A program made the translations under genes and the position numbers. A DNA stretch of 64,000 nt from Cognaticolwellia aestuarii (GTDB lineage Bacteria > Pseudomonadota > Gammaproteobacteria > Enterobacterales > Alteromonadaceae), in contig NZ_MUZV01000010.1 in the NCBI RefSeq assembly GCF_002000025.1, positions 119,073 through 183,072 on the forward strand, given 5' to 3'. Positions 46,268-56,969 of the stretch are shown piece by piece. Positions within the stretch are counted from its first letter, which is position 1. Every line of letters begins with the position of its first letter. The notes under the pieces are model-generated. The model did no database searches, had not been told where the DNA came from, and saw only the letters and a list, made by a program, of their open reading frames with translations.

Positions 46268-47257
46268 TTAGTCGTTATCAGCTATGCTTTCTGGTGGCCA
46301 GTTTTCTAGGCGCATGCCCAGAGACAAACCACGAGACGCCAAAACGTCTTTGATTTCAGTTAAAGACTTCTTACCTAAATTAGGTGTTTTAAGAAGCTCA
46401 ACCTCAGCACGCTGTACTAAATCGCCAATATATTGTATTGCTTCTGCTTTTAAGCAGTTTGCTGAACGAACAGTAAGTTCAAGGTCATCAACAGGACGAA
46501 GCAAAATAGGATCAAACAGTGGTTTTTCCTCTTTTGGCTCTACTTCAGTCACATCACGAAGCTCAACAAACGCATCTAGCTGTTCCGCTAAAATTGTTGA
46601 AGCGCGACGAATTGCTTCTTCAGGATCTAACGTTCCGTTAGTTTCCATGTCTAAGACCAATTTGTCCAAATCTGTACGCTGTTCAACACGTGCAGAATCA
46701 ACATCATAGGCAATTCTTACAACGGGACTGAATGAAGCATCAACTAACAAACGTCCGATTGCACGATCTTCTTCCTCGGCATCGCGTCGAGCTGAAGCTG
46801 GAACATAACCACGTCCCATTTCAACCTTTATACGCATACTGATAGAGCCATCACCTGTCAAATGACAGATTACATGTGTTGGGTTTGCAATTTCTACATC
46901 ACCATCATGTTGGATATCGGCAGCCGTTACAGGGCCTTCACCGGACTTAGTTAAGGTAAGAACAGCTTCATCTTTGCCTTCTAAACTTATAGCTAGTCCC
47001 TTAAGGTTAAGCAATATTTCGATGATGTCTTCTTGCACACCTTCTTTACTGCTGTACTCATGAAGTACACCGTCAATTTCAACTTCAGTTACAGCACAAC
47101 CTGGCATTGAAGATAAAAGAATGCGGCGTAACGCATTACCTAAAGTGTGACCAAAACCACGCTCTAATGGCTCTAAAGTTACTTTAGCGCGAGTAGCACT
47201 AACAGTTTCGATATCAACCAATCGTGGTCTAAGGAATTCGGTTACAGAACCCTGCAT
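46268..47257 (-). CDS. rpoA: RNA polymerase alpha subunit
   Basis: A 329-residue subunit of standard length. The N-terminal assembly domain ([26 protein letters not shown] near residue 27) is followed by a flexible linker and the C-terminal domain. That domain carries the DNA- and activator-contacting residues ([20 protein letters not shown] and [23 protein letters not shown]). It lies between rpsD and rplQ as usual. Confidence 0.99.
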   Translation of the reverse strand: MQGSVTEFLRPRLVDIETVSATRAKVTLEPLERGFGHTLGNALRRILLSSMPGCAVTEVEIDGVLHEYSSKEGVQEDIIEILLNLKGLAISLEGKDEAVLTLTKSGEGPVTAADIQHDGDVEIANPTHVICHLTGDGSISMRIKVEMGRGYVPASARRDAEEEDRAIGRLLVDASFSPVVRIAYDVDSARVEQRTDLDKLVLDMETNGTLDPEEAIRRASTILAEQLDAFVELRDVTEVEPKEEKPLFDPILLRPVDDLELTVRSANCLKAEAIQYIGDLVQRAEVELLKTPNLGKKSLTEIKDVLASRGLSLGMRLENWPPESIADND

Positions 47258-47281
47258 TATGTCCTCTCTTAAAGTGCAACT

Positions 47282-47902
47282 TTACTTAGAGTAAAGTTCA
47301 ACAATCAACTGTTCATTAATTTCGGCAGACAAGTCAGAACGATCAGGAACACGTTTAAAAACGCCTTCAAGTTTCTTGTTATCTACTTCAACCCAAACTG
47401 GCTTCTCACGTTGCTCAGCTAATTCTAAAGCAGCGATAATACGCGCTTGAGTTTTAGACTTTTCACGTACAGAAACTACATCTTCGGCTTTAACAGTGAA
47501 AGATGGAATATTAACAACAACACCGTTAACTACGATAGCTTTATGGCTAACTAGTTGACGAGCTTCAGCACGAGTGCTTGCATAGCCCATACGGTATACT
47601 ACGTTATCAAGACGTTTCTCTAAAAGTTGTAACAAGTTTTCACCTGTATTGCCTTTTAGACGAGCCGCTTCTTTATAGTAGTTGCGGAATTGTTTTTCTA
47701 GTACGCCATATATACGACGAACTTTTTGTTTTTCACGAAGCTGAATACCGTAGTCAGATAAACGACCGCGACGGGCGCCGTGTTGACCTGGTATTGTTTC
47801 GATTTTACATTTAGTGTCAATTGCTCGAACACCGCTTTTAAGGAACAAATCTGTACCTTCGCGGCGACTAAGCTTTAACTTAGGACCTAAATATCTAGCC
47901 AT
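47282..47902 (-). CDS. rpsD: 30S ribosomal protein S4
   Basis: A 206-residue primary 16S rRNA-binding protein of standard length, beginning [21 protein letters not shown], with the S4 RNA-binding domain ([24 protein letters not shown] near residue 93). S4 is also the autogenous repressor of the alpha operon, and the matching leader is seen upstream of rpsM. Confidence 0.99.
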   Translation of the reverse strand: MARYLGPKLKLSRREGTDLFLKSGVRAIDTKCKIETIPGQHGARRGRLSDYGIQLREKQKVRRIYGVLEKQFRNYYKEAARLKGNTGENLLQLLEKRLDNVVYRMGYASTRAEARQLVSHKAIVVNGVVVNIPSFTVKAEDVVSVREKSKTQARIIAALELAEQREKPVWVEVDNKKLEGVFKRVPDRSDLSAEINEQLIVELYSK

Positions 47903-47935
47903 TTTCTTTCTCCAACTATCCTAAAAAAAGTACGA

Positions 47936-48325
47936 TTAAACGCGACGTTTCTTAGGAGGACGACAACCATTATGAGGAATAGGTGTAACGTCAGTAATGT
48001 TGGTGATTTTAAAACCAGCAGCATTTAAAGCACGGATAGCAGATTCACGACCTGGACCCGGACCTTTAACGAACACTTCAATATTCTTCAAGCCAAACTC
48101 TTGTGCAGCTTTACCAGCACGATCTGCAGCTACTTGCGCAGCAAATGGAGTAGATTTACGTGAACCACGGAAACCTGAACCACCAGCAGTCGCCCATGAT
48201 AAGGCGTTACCTTGACGATCTGTAAGAGTTACGATTGTGTTGTTGAAAGAAGCATGGATATGAGCCATGCCATCAGCAACTTGTTTTTTTACGCGTTTAC
48301 GCGTACGTACAGGTGTTTTAGCCAT
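47936..48325 (-). CDS. rpsK: 30S ribosomal protein S11
   Basis: A 129-residue S11 with [21 protein letters not shown] and the C-terminal [16 protein letters not shown] typical of the family. It is a platform protein of the small subunit, 13 bp after rpsM. Confidence 0.99.
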   Translation of the reverse strand: MAKTPVRTRKRVKKQVADGMAHIHASFNNTIVTLTDRQGNALSWATAGGSGFRGSRKSTPFAAQVAADRAGKAAQEFGLKNIEVFVKGPGPGRESAIRALNAAGFKITNITDVTPIPHNGCRPPKKRRV

Positions 48326-48338
48326 TGTCTAGTTCCTC

Positions 48339-48695
48339 TTACTTCTTAATTGGCTTACGAGGACCTTTACGGGTACGCGCATTAGTTTTAGTGCGTTGAC
48401 CACGTAGAGGAAGACTGCGACGGTGGCGAATGCCACGGAAACAACCTAAATCCATAAGACGTTTAATGTTCATTGAAACTTCACGGCGTAAATCACCTTC
48501 TACGGTGTATTTATCCACTTCTGCACGAAGCAAATCAATTTGAGCTTCGTCCAATTCACTGATCTTAGTTGACTCTGCAATACCAGTTGCTACACAAATT
48601 GCTTTCGCACGTGTTGCACCGATACCGAAGATCGCAGTAATGGCGATTACTGCATGCTTACGATCAGGGATGTTAATGCCAGCGATACGGGCCAC
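48339..48695 (-). CDS. rpsM: 30S ribosomal protein S13
   Basis: A 118-residue S13 ([10 protein letters not shown] start, [17 protein letters not shown] end). The open frame begins at a GTG at 48701, but the second GTG at 48695 has AGGAG eight bases upstream. It gives the standard length and N-terminus and matches the GTG start of the Escherichia coli gene, so I use it. It is the first gene of the alpha operon, controlled by the S4-type leader directly upstream. Confidence 0.98.
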   Translation of the reverse strand: MARIAGINIPDRKHAVIAITAIFGIGATRAKAICVATGIAESTKISELDEAQIDLLRAEVDKYTVEGDLRREVSMNIKRLMDLGCFRGIRHRRSLPLRGQRTKTNARTRKGPRKPIKK

Positions 48696-48768
48696 TAACA
48701 CATCTCCTATTTTAAATTTAAAATTTACCGGTTGAAAAGCCCGTTAGGATACTCAACCAGCGCGTTTT
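48687..48768 (-). promoter_or_regulatory. Alpha-operon leader (S4-binding ribosome-binding-site element)
   Basis: The rpsM leader contains GGTTGAGTATCCT, then ACGGGCTTTTCAACC, an AT-rich stretch, AGGAG and the GTG start. As I recall it, the E. coli alpha-operon leader has the same blocks in the same order. An 8-bp stem (CTGGTTGA/TCAACCGG) closes the central loop. S4 binding to this pseudoknot represses translation of the operon. This is motif recognition by eye. Confidence 0.8.
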
Positions 48769-48783
48769 TTTGCAAATCGAAGC

Positions 48784-48813
48784 GGCATTATACAGAGTTA
48801 TCTACATAATGCC
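48784..48813. repeat. Inverted repeat spanning the alpha promoter
   Basis: Perfect 8-bp arms GGCATTAT and ATAATGCC separated by 14 bp, covering the -10 element and the spacer/-35 area. It could be an operator or chance in AT-rich promoter DNA. Confidence 0.6.
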
Positions 48814-48814
48814 A
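48787..48814 (-). promoter_or_regulatory. Probable alpha-operon promoter
   Basis: Minus-strand TATAAT at 48787-48792 followed by the GC-rich discriminator GCCGC. The -35 region is weak. It lies between rpmJ and rpsM, where the alpha promoter is found in enterics. The -10 element is part of the shared sequence CTCTGTATAATRCCGCT seen also at the S10 promoter. Confidence 0.65.
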
Positions 48815-48848
48815 CTTCTAAAAGATTAAGCTTTCGCTCAGGTCAATA

Positions 48849-48962
48849 TTAACCTTGACGTTGCTTATGCTTTGGCTCTTCGCAAATTACACGAACAACA
48901 CCAGCACGTTTAACAACTTTACAGTTACGACAAATCTTTTTTACGGATGCACGTACTTTCAT
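48849..48962 (-). CDS. rpmJ: 50S ribosomal protein L36
   Basis: A 37-residue protein, [16 protein letters not shown] at its start and ending EPKHKQRQG, a full type 1 L36. Cys11, Cys14, Cys27 and His32 form the zinc ribbon, so this is the zinc-binding (C+) form. It is the last gene of the spc operon, between secY and rpsM as in other gammaproteobacteria. Confidence 0.98.
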   Translation of the reverse strand: MKVRASVKKICRNCKVVKRAGVVRVICEEPKHKQRQG

Positions 48963-48990
48963 TTTATACTCCGTTACCTAATGACTCAGC

Positions 48991-50316
48991 CTAACGGCCA
49001 TAGCCCTTAAGGTTTGCTTTTTTAAGTACATTATCATATTGATGAGACATCAAATGCGTCTGTACTTGTGCCATAAAGTCCATTATCACAACTACAATAA
49101 TAAGTAGTGATGTGCCGCCAAAGTAAAAATTGACGTCCCATGCCATGATAATAAACTGAGGTACTAAACAGATAAAGGTTATATACATCGCACCAGCTAG
49201 GGTTAAGCGAGTCATAACTTTATCGATATATTTAGACGTTTGCTCACCAGGACGAATCCCAGGAATAAACGCACCAGATTTTTTCAGGTTATCTGCAGTT
49301 TCACGCGGGTTGAAAACAAGAGCCGTGTAAAAGAAACAGAAAAATATTATCGCTGCAGCAAGTAACATTACATATAGCGGCTGTCCTGGAGAAATAGCAA
49401 TTGATACTTCTTGTAGGAAATCAGCAACCATACCGTCACCTTGTCCAAACCAGCTCGCAAGCGTGCCAGGGAACAAGATAATACTTGAAGCGAAGATTGG
49501 TGGAATAACACCTGCCATATTCACTTTTAAAGGTAAATGTGTGCTCTGCGCGGCAAAAACCTTACGGCCTTGCTGACGCTTAGCGTAATTAACAACAATA
49601 CGTCGTTGACCACGTTCCACAAATACTACAAAGAAAGTCGTAGCAAATATAATTACGCCAATTAGCAACAATACTAATAAGTGCAATTCACCTTGACGCG
49701 CCGCCTCTGCTGTTTGACCAACAGCTGACGGCATACCAGCAACAATACCTGCAAATATCAAGATAGAAATACCGTTACCAATACCGCGTTCTGTAATTTG
49801 CTCACCTAACCACATTAAAAACATGGTACCAGTAACCAAACTTACTACCGCAGCAAAGTAGAATCCGAAACCTGCGTCCATTACTAGACCTGGCATCATT
49901 CCCGGTAAACTTCTTGCTATTGCAATTGATTGTACAGTTGCTAGAACTAAAGTGCCGTAGCGGGTGTATTGACTAATCTTACGTCGTCCAGCTTCACCTT
50001 CTTTTTTCAATTCTGCCATTGCTGGGTGCATCACCGTTAGCAATTGCATTATGATAGAAGCTGAAATGTACGGCATAATACCAAGTGCCAATACAGAGGC
50101 TCGCTCAAGAGCACCACCAGAGAACATGTTAAACATTTCTACAATGGTGCCCTTTTGTTGTTCAAACAACTGAGCTAATACAGCGGCGTCAATACCAGGG
50201 ATTGGCACAAATGTTCCTAAACGAAGCACAACTAAGGCTCCGAATACAAACCATAACCTTTGTTTAAGCTCAGACAATCCGCCTTGCGCTTTATTATCCA
50301 TTCCTGGTTTAGCCAT
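48991..50316 (-). CDS. secY: Protein translocase channel subunit SecY
   Basis: A 441-residue ten-helix membrane channel of normal length, with the N-terminal [29 protein letters not shown] and the conserved cytoplasmic loop with RGIGNG. The C-terminal tail is [15 protein letters not shown]. It forms the SecYEG translocon. It lies in the spc operon between rplO and rpmJ. Confidence 0.99.
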   Translation of the reverse strand: MAKPGMDNKAQGGLSELKQRLWFVFGALVVLRLGTFVPIPGIDAAVLAQLFEQQKGTIVEMFNMFSGGALERASVLALGIMPYISASIIMQLLTVMHPAMAELKKEGEAGRRKISQYTRYGTLVLATVQSIAIARSLPGMMPGLVMDAGFGFYFAAVVSLVTGTMFLMWLGEQITERGIGNGISILIFAGIVAGMPSAVGQTAEAARQGELHLLVLLLIGVIIFATTFFVVFVERGQRRIVVNYAKRQQGRKVFAAQSTHLPLKVNMAGVIPPIFASSIILFPGTLASWFGQGDGMVADFLQEVSIAISPGQPLYVMLLAAAIIFFCFFYTALVFNPRETADNLKKSGAFIPGIRPGEQTSKYIDKVMTRLTLAGAMYITFICLVPQFIIMAWDVNFYFGGTSLLIIVVVIMDFMAQVQTHLMSHQYDNVLKKANLKGYGR

Positions 50317-50322
50317 TCTGTA

Positions 50323-50757
50323 CTATTCCTCGATTTTTCCGCCAGCAGCTTCAATAGCTGCACGAGCGCCTTTAGTAACACCTAAACCACGTACAGTAAT
50401 TGGACGAGTGATTTCACCAGAAAGCATGATTTTCACTGACACAATGTTACGTGTGATTAAGTTAGCATCTTTAAGGGCAAAGATATCGACAACATCACCT
50501 GTGATGTTATTTAGCTCATGTAAACGTACTTCAGCGCGAACTAAAGATTTACGTGACGTGAAACCAAATTTAGGTAAACGTTGTTTCAATGGCATTTGAC
50601 CACCTTCGAAACCAGGACGTACACTACCGCCAGAACGAGACTTCTGACCTTTGTGACCACGACCACCTGTTTTACCTATGCCAGAACCAATACCACGACC
50701 ACAGCGTTTCTTGGCTTTCTTAGCACCTGGTGCAGGAGATAAAGTATTTAAATGCAT
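50323..50757 (-). CDS. rplO: 50S ribosomal protein L15
   Basis: A 144-residue L15 with start [21 protein letters not shown], the Gly/Lys-rich region [17 protein letters not shown] and the [18 protein letters not shown] motif. Six bases before secY, 2 bp after rpmD, in the spc operon. Confidence 0.99.
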   Translation of the reverse strand: MHLNTLSPAPGAKKAKKRCGRGIGSGIGKTGGRGHKGQKSRSGGSVRPGFEGGQMPLKQRLPKFGFTSRKSLVRAEVRLHELNNITGDVVDIFALKDANLITRNIVSVKIMLSGEITRPITVRGLGVTKGARAAIEAAGGKIEE

Positions 50758-50759
50758 TA

Positions 50760-50939
50760 TTAATCCTCCACCTTAATCATATAAGATACTTGATTGATCA
50801 TACCGCGTACAGATGGAGTATCTTCTAACTCTACTGTATGACGGATACGACGTAAACCAAGACCCTTTAATGTAGCTCTATGCTTCGGTAAACGACCGAT
50901 AGAACTTTTTAACTGAGTTATTCTAACTGTTTTAGCCAT
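50760..50939 (-). CDS. rpmD: 50S ribosomal protein L30
   Basis: A 59-residue L30 ([16 protein letters not shown]...). The open frame begins at a TTG at 50945, but the ATG at 50939 gives the standard length and N-terminus. It follows rpsE by 6 bp in the spc operon. Confidence 0.98.
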   Translation of the reverse strand: MAKTVRITQLKSSIGRLPKHRATLKGLGLRRIRHTVELEDTPSVRGMINQVSYMIKVED

Positions 50940-50945
50940 GCTCAA

Positions 50946-51455
50946 TTACCCCAAAATGTCTGAAACGCTTTTGCCACGCTTAGCTGCAACAGCTTCAGGC
51001 GAATGCATATTCGCAAGAGCAGAAACAGTAGCACGAACTACGTTAATTGGGTTGGTAGAACCGTATGCTTTTGACAATACGTTCTGTACGCCTGCAACTT
51101 CAAGTACTGCACGCATCGCGCCACCGGCGATGATACCTGTACCTTCAGAAGCTGGTTGCATGTAAACTTTAGAACCAGAGTGCTTGCCTTTAATAGCATG
51201 CTGAAGAGTAGTACCCTTCAAATCAACGGTTACTAAGTTACGACGTGCTTTTTCCATTGCTTTTTGGATTGCAGCAGGCACTTCACGTGCTTTACCGTAA
51301 CCAAAACCAACGCGACCAGCGCCATCACCAACTACGGTTAGTGCTGTGAAACTAAAAATACGACCACCTTTAACCACTTTTGAAACGCGGTTAACTGCGA
51401 TTAACTTTTCAGCCATATCACTTTGTTGTGAGTTTTCTTGATTATGATTAGCCAT
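50946..51455 (-). CDS. rpsE: 30S ribosomal protein S5
   Basis: A 169-residue S5 with the conserved [31 protein letters not shown] region that helps decoding fidelity. The N-terminal extension ([18 protein letters not shown]) is slightly longer than in enteric S5. The ATG at 51455 has AGGGG six bases upstream, so it is preferred over the in-frame TTG at 51461. Confidence 0.98.
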   Translation of the reverse strand: MANHNQENSQQSDMAEKLIAVNRVSKVVKGGRIFSFTALTVVGDGAGRVGFGYGKAREVPAAIQKAMEKARRNLVTVDLKGTTLQHAIKGKHSGSKVYMQPASEGTGIIAGGAMRAVLEVAGVQNVLSKAYGSTNPINVVRATVSALANMHSPEAVAAKRGKSVSDILG

Positions 51456-51464
51456 TATCAACCC

Positions 51465-51818
51465 CTAAAACTGAAGACCAGCTTCACGAGCTGCATCTGC
51501 TAACGCTTTCACGCGACCATGGTAACGGAAACCTGAACGGTCAAAAGCAACACTAGTGATGCCTTTAGCTACTGCACGTTCTGCAATTGCTTTACCTACA
51601 GCCGTAGCTGCTTCAACGTTACCTGTTTTTTCTAACTGAGCACTAACTTCTTTGTCTAAAGTAGACGCTGCTGCGATTACTTCAGAACCCGTTGGTGCGA
51701 TCAATTGCGCGTAAATATGACGAGGAGTACGGAATACAACTAAACGATTCGCACCCAACTCGCTAATTTTTGCACGAGCGCGTTTAGCGCGGCGCAAACG
51801 AGATGTTTTCTTATCCAT
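51465..51818 (-). CDS. rplR: 50S ribosomal protein L18
   Basis: A 117-residue L18 ([18 protein letters not shown] start; [26 protein letters not shown] end). It binds 5S rRNA. In the spc operon between rplF and rpsE. Confidence 0.99.
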   Translation of the reverse strand: MDKKTSRLRRAKRARAKISELGANRLVVFRTPRHIYAQLIAPTGSEVIAAASTLDKEVSAQLEKTGNVEAATAVGKAIAERAVAKGITSVAFDRSGFRYHGRVKALADAAREAGLQF

Positions 51819-51827
51819 AGTATTATC

Positions 51828-52361
51828 CTACTTCTTCTTAGCTTCTTTACGACGTACATTCTCATCGCTATAACGAATACCTTTACCTTTGTAAGGCTCA
51901 GGTTTACGGTATGCACGAATGTTCGCTGCAGTTTGACCGACCAACTGTTTATCAGCACCTTTCAGTATGATTTCAGTTTGGCTAGGAGTTTCAACGGTAA
52001 TTCCTTCAGGAATTGCATGGCTGATTGGGTGTGAAAAACCTAAAGATAAATCTAAAGACTTACCAGCAGCTTTTGCACGGTAACCAACACCGTTTAACAA
52101 TAATTTTTTCTCAAAACCTTTACCAGTACCTTCAATCATATTATTGATTAAAGCACGTACTGTTCCGGCTTGAGCCCAAGCGCCTTTAACATCTGCAACT
52201 ATGTTAGTAACAAGGTTGTTTTCTTCTTGAGAAACAACAACGTCACTATGGATAGTATGAGATAACTCGCCGATTGGACCTTTAACTTTAATGTCTTGAC
52301 CTGATAACGTAACAGTAACGTTTGCAGGGATTGCGACAGGTGCTTTTGCAACACGAGACAT
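51828..52361 (-). CDS. rplF: 50S ribosomal protein L6
   Basis: A 177-residue L6 of standard length, [15 protein letters not shown] start and the C-terminal [13 protein letters not shown] motif typical of L6. In the spc operon, 12 bp after rpsH. Confidence 0.99.
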   Translation of the reverse strand: MSRVAKAPVAIPANVTVTLSGQDIKVKGPIGELSHTIHSDVVVSQEENNLVTNIVADVKGAWAQAGTVRALINNMIEGTGKGFEKKLLLNGVGYRAKAAGKSLDLSLGFSHPISHAIPEGITVETPSQTEIILKGADKQLVGQTAANIRAYRKPEPYKGKGIRYSDENVRRKEAKKK

Positions 52362-52373
52362 AATTCTGCTCCT

Positions 52374-52763
52374 TTACTCTACGAAACCAAGAACTTCACC
52401 GCCAAGACCCGCATTGCGAGCGGCGCGATCAGTCATTAGACCTTTAGAAGTAGAAATAATAGCGATACCCATGCCTGCTAATACTTTAGGAAGCTCTTGA
52501 GCACCTTTGTATACGCGAAGACCTGGACGTGAAACACGTTTGATCACTTCAATTACTTCTTTACCTTCAAAATATTTCAATTCAACAGTTAACTCAGGCT
52601 TAGCACCTTCAGCAACTGAAAACTCTGAAATGTAACCTTCTTCTTTAAGCAAGTTGGCAATTGCAACTTTAACCTTTGAAGATGGCATTGTAACTGCAGT
52701 CTTTGCTGCAGATTGACCGTTGCGAATGCGTGTAAACATATCCGCGATAGGATCAGTCATCAT
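52374..52763 (-). CDS. rpsH: 30S ribosomal protein S8
   Basis: A 129-residue S8 ([14 protein letters not shown] near the start, [22 protein letters not shown] at the end). Three in-frame ATGs lie at 52769, 52763 and 52760; the GGAG ribosome-binding site is best spaced (9 nt) for 52763. In enterics S8 is the autogenous repressor of the spc operon. Confidence 0.97.
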   Translation of the reverse strand: MMTDPIADMFTRIRNGQSAAKTAVTMPSSKVKVAIANLLKEEGYISEFSVAEGAKPELTVELKYFEGKEVIEVIKRVSRPGLRVYKGAQELPKVLAGMGIAIISTSKGLMTDRAARNAGLGGEVLGFVE

Positions 52764-52782
52764 AACCATTTACTCCCGTGAA

Positions 52783-53088
52783 TTACCAACTAGCTTTCTT
52801 AAGACCTGGAACTTCACCGCGCATCATAGTTTCACGCAATTTAATACGGCTTAGACCGAATTTACGTAAGTAACCATGTGGACGGCCAGTAATATTACAA
52901 CGGTTACGTTGACGACTACTGCTCGAATCACGAGGTAATGCTTGAAGTTTCAATACAGCATCCCAGCGTTCTTCTTCAGAAGAATCAACACCAGAGATGA
53001 TAGCTTTTAGTGCGCTACGCTTTTCAGCGTATTGTGCAACTAATTTGGTTCTTTTAGCTTCACGAGCTTTCATTGACGATTTAGCCAT
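52783..53088 (-). CDS. rpsN: 30S ribosomal protein S14
   Basis: A 101-residue S14 of the long, zinc-free type: no CxxC pair is present and the middle has [31 protein letters not shown]. Ends with GLKKASW. In the spc operon between rplE and rpsH. Confidence 0.99.
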   Translation of the reverse strand: MAKSSMKAREAKRTKLVAQYAEKRSALKAIISGVDSSEEERWDAVLKLQALPRDSSSSRQRNRCNITGRPHGYLRKFGLSRIKLRETMMRGEVPGLKKASW

Positions 53089-53092
53089 AACT

Positions 53093-53638
53093 CTACACCT
53101 TCTTCTTAAATGGGAAGTTGAAGGCAGTCAATAATGCATGACCTTCTTCATTGTTCTTCGCACTTGTAGTGATAGTGATATCCATTCCGCGAATTTTATC
53201 GATTTTATCGTAATCGATTTCAGGGAAAATGATTTGCTCACGTACGCCCATGCTGTAGTTACCACGACCATCGAATGACTTAGGATTCAAGCCACGGAAA
53301 TCGCGGATACGAGGAATAGAAATAGAGATTAAACGCTCTAAAAATTCCCACATACGTTCGCCACGTAGAGTTACTTTTGTGCCAATAGGGTAGCCTTCAC
53401 GAATTTTGAAGCCCGCAACTGATTTGCGTGCAACTGTCGTGACCGGCTTTTGACCTGAGATTGCAGTAAGATCATTTGTGGCGTGTTCTAGTACTTTTTT
53501 ATCAGCAATAGCTTCACCAACACCCATGTTAAGGGTGATCTTTTCAATCCGAGGGACTTGCATGACACTTTTGTATTCAAACTTCTTTTGAAGCTCTGCA
53601 ACAATTGTATCGTTGTAAAAATCATGCAGTTTCGCCAT
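53093..53638 (-). CDS. rplE: 50S ribosomal protein L5
   Basis: A 181-residue L5 binding 5S rRNA, with [27 protein letters not shown] and the C-terminal [14 protein letters not shown] motif. In enterics the S8 repressor site overlaps its start; I did not fold that region here. Confidence 0.99.
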   Translation of the reverse strand: MAKLHDFYNDTIVAELQKKFEYKSVMQVPRIEKITLNMGVGEAIADKKVLEHATNDLTAISGQKPVTTVARKSVAGFKIREGYPIGTKVTLRGERMWEFLERLISISIPRIRDFRGLNPKSFDGRGNYSMGVREQIIFPEIDYDKIDKIRGMDITITTSAKNNEEGHALLTAFNFPFKKKV

Positions 53639-53650
53639 CGTTTACTCCAA

Positions 53651-53965
53651 TTAAATTAATTCGTTATTAGATTTGAAAAAACGAACTTTTTTGCCGTTTT
53701 CATCTCTAAAACCAACACGATCTGCTTTGCCAGTAGCTGGGTTAACAATCGCAACGTTGGATACATTTAAAGGTGCTTCTTTTTCAACAATTCCACCAGG
53801 CTGCTGTAACTGAGGTACAGGCTTAGTGTGCTTCTTGATTAAGTTGATACCTTCAACAAATACTTTGCTTTCTTCAACAAGAACTTTGGTCACTTTACCA
53901 GTTTTGCCCTTGTCTTTACCTGCAAGTACGATTACTTCATCATCACGACGAATCTTAGATGCCAT
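53651..53965 (-). CDS. rplX: 50S ribosomal protein L24
   Basis: A 104-residue L24 with KOW-type start ([21 protein letters not shown]) and [14 protein letters not shown]. An assembly-initiating large-subunit protein; second gene of the spc operon. Confidence 0.99.
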   Translation of the reverse strand: MASKIRRDDEVIVLAGKDKGKTGKVTKVLVEESKVFVEGINLIKKHTKPVPQLQQPGGIVEKEAPLNVSNVAIVNPATGKADRVGFRDENGKKVRFFKSNNELI

Positions 53966-53977
53966 TATCGTGACTCC

Positions 53978-54346
53978 TTATAGTACTTCTGGTGCTAATG
54001 ATACGATCTTCATAAATTTCTCATTACGAAGTTCACGTGTCACAGGCCCGAAAATACGAGTACCAATTGGTTGTAAGTTAGCATTTAACATTACAGCCGC
54101 GTTTTCATCAAAACGGATAGTTGAACCATCTGTACGACGAACACCTTTCTTTGTGCGCACCACTACCGCAGTTAATACATCACCTTTTTTAACCTTGCCG
54201 CGAGGATTTGCTTCCTTCACTGCAATTTTGATGATGTCACCAATGCGTGCGTAGCGACGGTGCGAGCCACCAAGAACCTTTATACATTGTACACGACGAG
54301 CGCCACTGTTATCAGCCACGTTCAATTGTGATTGCATTTGGATCAT
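53978..54346 (-). CDS. rplN: 50S ribosomal protein L14
   Basis: A 122-residue L14 ([27 protein letters not shown]). It is the first gene of the spc operon and is preceded by a strong minus-strand -10 element about 110 bp upstream. Confidence 0.99.
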   Translation of the reverse strand: MIQMQSQLNVADNSGARRVQCIKVLGGSHRRYARIGDIIKIAVKEANPRGKVKKGDVLTAVVVRTKKGVRRTDGSTIRFDENAAVMLNANLQPIGTRIFGPVTRELRNEKFMKIVSLAPEVL

Positions 54347-54457
54347 TTATATTGCTCCGCTAATTATCTTTTACACATATGAAAAGATAGAAATTTAAGG
54401 CCAAAAATTCGACCCGTCACTGCCTTTTACCACCTACCCATAACGAGCGGGCGCGAG

Positions 54458-54463
54458 ATTATA
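54458..54463 (-). promoter_or_regulatory. spc operon promoter -10 element
   Basis: Minus-strand TATAAT followed by the very G+C-rich discriminator CTCGCGCCCGC, about 110 bp upstream of rplN. The -35 region is weak by eye. The 399-bp gap 54347-54745 otherwise contains the S10 operon terminator and no gene. GC-rich discriminators are typical of promoters inhibited by ppGpp. Confidence 0.75.
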
Positions 54464-54681
54464 ACACCGGTTATTCAAAAGTGATACTAAATTTAGCTAA
54501 AAAATGAACACTAAAGTAAGTTAGCAATGCATAATCAGAATTTAGGCTATAAAATATGACGGTGTTCAGTAGCAAGAAATACCTGTCATAACAATTTTAA
54601 CATCTACAAAATAGCCTAAATCACTAGCTGATAAACGAAATTACTATTTTTTGAATCAACACACATATTATTTACTTAGGC

Positions 54682-54713
54682 AAATAAAAAGGCCCTGCCG
54701 AAGCAGAGCCTTA
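54682..54713 (-). terminator. Terminator of the S10 operon
   Basis: Minus-strand stem AAGGCTCTGC/GCAGGGCCTT (one G-U pair) with a TTCG tetraloop and a trailing TTTTTATTT, 33 bp past rpsQ. It separates the S10 and spc operons. Confidence 0.92.
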
Positions 54714-54745
54714 TTAAAGTACTTATTGTGATTTAGATTAAGCGA

Positions 54746-54997
54746 TTAAGCTTTTTCTAAAACGTCAACCAAAGTCCAAGATTTACTCTTAGAAATTGGA
54801 GCACATTCACGAATAGATACTAAATCACCCGCTGCACATTGGTTAGTTTCATCATGTGCTTTCAACTTAGTTGAACGCGTCATGAACTTACCGTAGATTG
54901 GGTGCTTTACACGTCGTTCAATTAATACAGTGATAGACTTATCCATTTTATCACTGATAACACGACCTTGTAGTGTACGAATTTTAGCTTCGCTCAT
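54746..54997 (-). CDS. rpsQ: 30S ribosomal protein S17
   Basis: An 83-residue S17 with [29 protein letters not shown] and [13 protein letters not shown]. Last gene of the S10 operon, overlapping rpmC by one base. Confidence 0.99.
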   Translation of the reverse strand: MSEAKIRTLQGRVISDKMDKSITVLIERRVKHPIYGKFMTRSTKLKAHDETNQCAAGDLVSIRECAPISKSKSWTLVDVLEKA

Positions 54998-55188
54998 TAC
55001 TTACCTGCCTTTTCAGTTATGATAGTCTTAACACGTGCAATATTGCGACGTACTGTTCTTAGCAAATGAGTTTGTGCTAATTGGCCAGTGCTTGCTTGCA
55101 TGCGATAGTTAAACTGTTCGCGTAGCAATTCAAGCAATTCAGCGTTTAGCTCTTCAATGCTTTTTTCTTTCAATTCGCTTGCTTTCAT
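54997..55188 (-). CDS. rpmC: 50S ribosomal protein L29
   Basis: A 63-residue L29 ([31 protein letters not shown]) at the peptide exit site. It overlaps both rplP and rpsQ by one base, so translation is coupled. Confidence 0.99.
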   Translation of the reverse strand: MKASELKEKSIEELNAELLELLREQFNYRMQASTGQLAQTHLLRTVRRNIARVKTIITEKAGK

Positions 55189-55601
55189 TACATCACCGTT
55201 CTAGTTACGAAAGTTGTTTTGAAAGGAAGTTTAGCTGCTGCTAAAGCAAATGCTTCACGAGCAATCTCTTCCGAAACACCTTCCATTTCATAAAGAACAC
55301 GACCAGGTAGAATTTGGCATACCCAATATTCCACTGAACCTTTACCCTTACCCATACGAACCTCAAGAGGCTTTTTAGTAATTGGCTTATCAGGGAATAC
55401 ACGGATCCAGATTTTACCTTGACGCTTCACGTGACGAGTCATTGCTCGACGAGCCGCTTCAATTTGACGCGCAGTCATACGACCACGTTCCATTGATTTT
55501 AACCCGAAAGTACCGAAGCTAACTGAGCTACCAGTGTGTGCAAGACCACGGTTACGCAGTTTAAATTGCTTACGGAATTTAGTACGTTTTGGTTGTAACA
55601 T
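55188..55601 (-). CDS. rplP: 50S ribosomal protein L16
   Basis: A 137-residue L16 with [19 protein letters not shown] start, [15 protein letters not shown] and [13 protein letters not shown]. It helps position tRNA at the A site. 11 bp after rpsC. Confidence 0.99.
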   Translation of the reverse strand: MLQPKRTKFRKQFKLRNRGLAHTGSSVSFGTFGLKSMERGRMTARQIEAARRAMTRHVKRQGKIWIRVFPDKPITKKPLEVRMGKGKGSVEYWVCQILPGRVLYEMEGVSEEIAREAFALAAAKLPFKTTFVTRTVM

Positions 55602-55612
55602 AACTTATTCCT

Positions 55613-56311
55613 CTACTTACTGGTCTTGCGGTTAGTTTTTCTTTTAGGCTTAGCTGCTGGTTGCTCAGCTTGTAATGGCATATTACCAATTACTTCACCT
55701 TTAAAGATCCACACTTTGATACCGATAACACCGTAAGTGGTATCAGCACGCGCAATTGAGTAATCAATGTCAGCACGTAAAGTGTGTAATGGAACACGAC
55801 CTTCACGGTACCATTCAGAACGTGCAATATCTGCACCGCCTAAACGACCACTAACTTCAACTTTAATACCCTTAGCACCTAAACGCATTGCGTTTTGTAC
55901 TGCACGTTTCATCGCACGACGGAACATTACACGACGTTCTAATTGACTAGCAATGCTGTCAGCAACAAGCTGCGAATCCATTTCTGGCTTACGAACTTCA
56001 GCGATGTTGATTTGAGCAGGAACACCAGCAATTTTAGAAACCGCTAAACGTAATTTCTCTACGTCTTCGCCTTTCTTACCGATTACAACACCCGGACGAG
56101 CCGTGTGAATTGTAACGCGGATAGATTTAGCTGGACGCTCAATTACGATTTTTGATAATGATGCACGCTTAAGCTTTTCAGTTAAATATTCACGAACCAA
56201 ATGGTCACCGTGTAAATTAGCTGCGAAATCTTTAGTACTTGCAAACCAAGTAGACGCGAAAGGTTTCGTGATACCTAGGCGTATACCATTTGGATGGACT
56301 TTTTGACCCAT
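55613..56311 (-). CDS. rpsC: 30S ribosomal protein S3
   Basis: A 232-residue S3 with [14 protein letters not shown] start, a KH domain ([13 protein letters not shown]) and [29 protein letters not shown]. It lines the mRNA entry tunnel. The basic C-terminus ([12 protein letters not shown]) is a little different from enteric S3. Confidence 0.99.
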   Translation of the reverse strand: MGQKVHPNGIRLGITKPFASTWFASTKDFAANLHGDHLVREYLTEKLKRASLSKIVIERPAKSIRVTIHTARPGVVIGKKGEDVEKLRLAVSKIAGVPAQINIAEVRKPEMDSQLVADSIASQLERRVMFRRAMKRAVQNAMRLGAKGIKVEVSGRLGGADIARSEWYREGRVPLHTLRADIDYSIARADTTYGVIGIKVWIFKGEVIGNMPLQAEQPAAKPKRKTNRKTSK

Positions 56312-56322
56312 TCTAATATCTC

Positions 56323-56655
56323 CTAGCTATCAGATACAATCACAGTAATGTGACTTGTACGCTTAAGGATACGATCCGCGCGACCTTTCGCACGAGGCTT
56401 AATACGTTTCATTGTTGGACCATCGTCAACCATAATAGTTTTTACGATAAGCTCATCAATGTCTGCACCTTCATTGTGTTCTGCGTTAGCAATCGCTGAA
56501 TCAAGTACTTTTTTAACCAAAACAGCAGCAGACTTGTTGCTGAATGTTAAGATTTCAAGTGCTTTTTCAACGTGTAAGCCGCGGATTTGATCCACAACTA
56601 AACGTGCTTTTTGCGCTGAACCACGGGCAAATTTATGTTTAGCAATAGCTTCCAT
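56323..56655 (-). CDS. rplV: 50S ribosomal protein L22
   Basis: A 110-residue L22 ([14 protein letters not shown] and the loop region [22 protein letters not shown] that lines the exit tunnel). 11 bp before rpsC. Confidence 0.99.
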   Translation of the reverse strand: MEAIAKHKFARGSAQKARLVVDQIRGLHVEKALEILTFSNKSAAVLVKKVLDSAIANAEHNEGADIDELIVKTIMVDDGPTMKRIKPRAKGRADRILKRTSHITVIVSDS

Positions 56656-56665
56656 CTAATTTCCC

Positions 56666-56941
56666 CTATCTCTTCGCTTTCTTATCCGCGACATGGCCAC
56701 GGTAAGTACGAGTTGGTGCAAATTCACCTAATTTGTGACCGATCATTTCATCAGTTACAAATACAGGTACGTGTTGACGGCCATTATGGACGGCAATGGT
56801 CAATCCGATCATGTTTGGTATGATCATTGAACGACGGGACCAAGTTTTAATTGGCTTTTTATTCCCGCTTTCCACCGCTGTCTCTACCTTCGTCAACAAG
56901 TGTAGGTCTATAAATGGACCTTTCTTGAGAGAACGTGGCAT
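56666..56941 (-). CDS. rpsS: 30S ribosomal protein S19
   Basis: A 91-residue S19 ([16 protein letters not shown] start, [16 protein letters not shown] near the end). Head protein of the small subunit, in the S10 operon. Confidence 0.99.
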   Translation of the reverse strand: MPRSLKKGPFIDLHLLTKVETAVESGNKKPIKTWSRRSMIIPNMIGLTIAVHNGRQHVPVFVTDEMIGHKLGEFAPTRTYRGHVADKKAKR

Positions 56942-56969
56942 GGTGATTCCTCTTTAATTATAAGTACTA

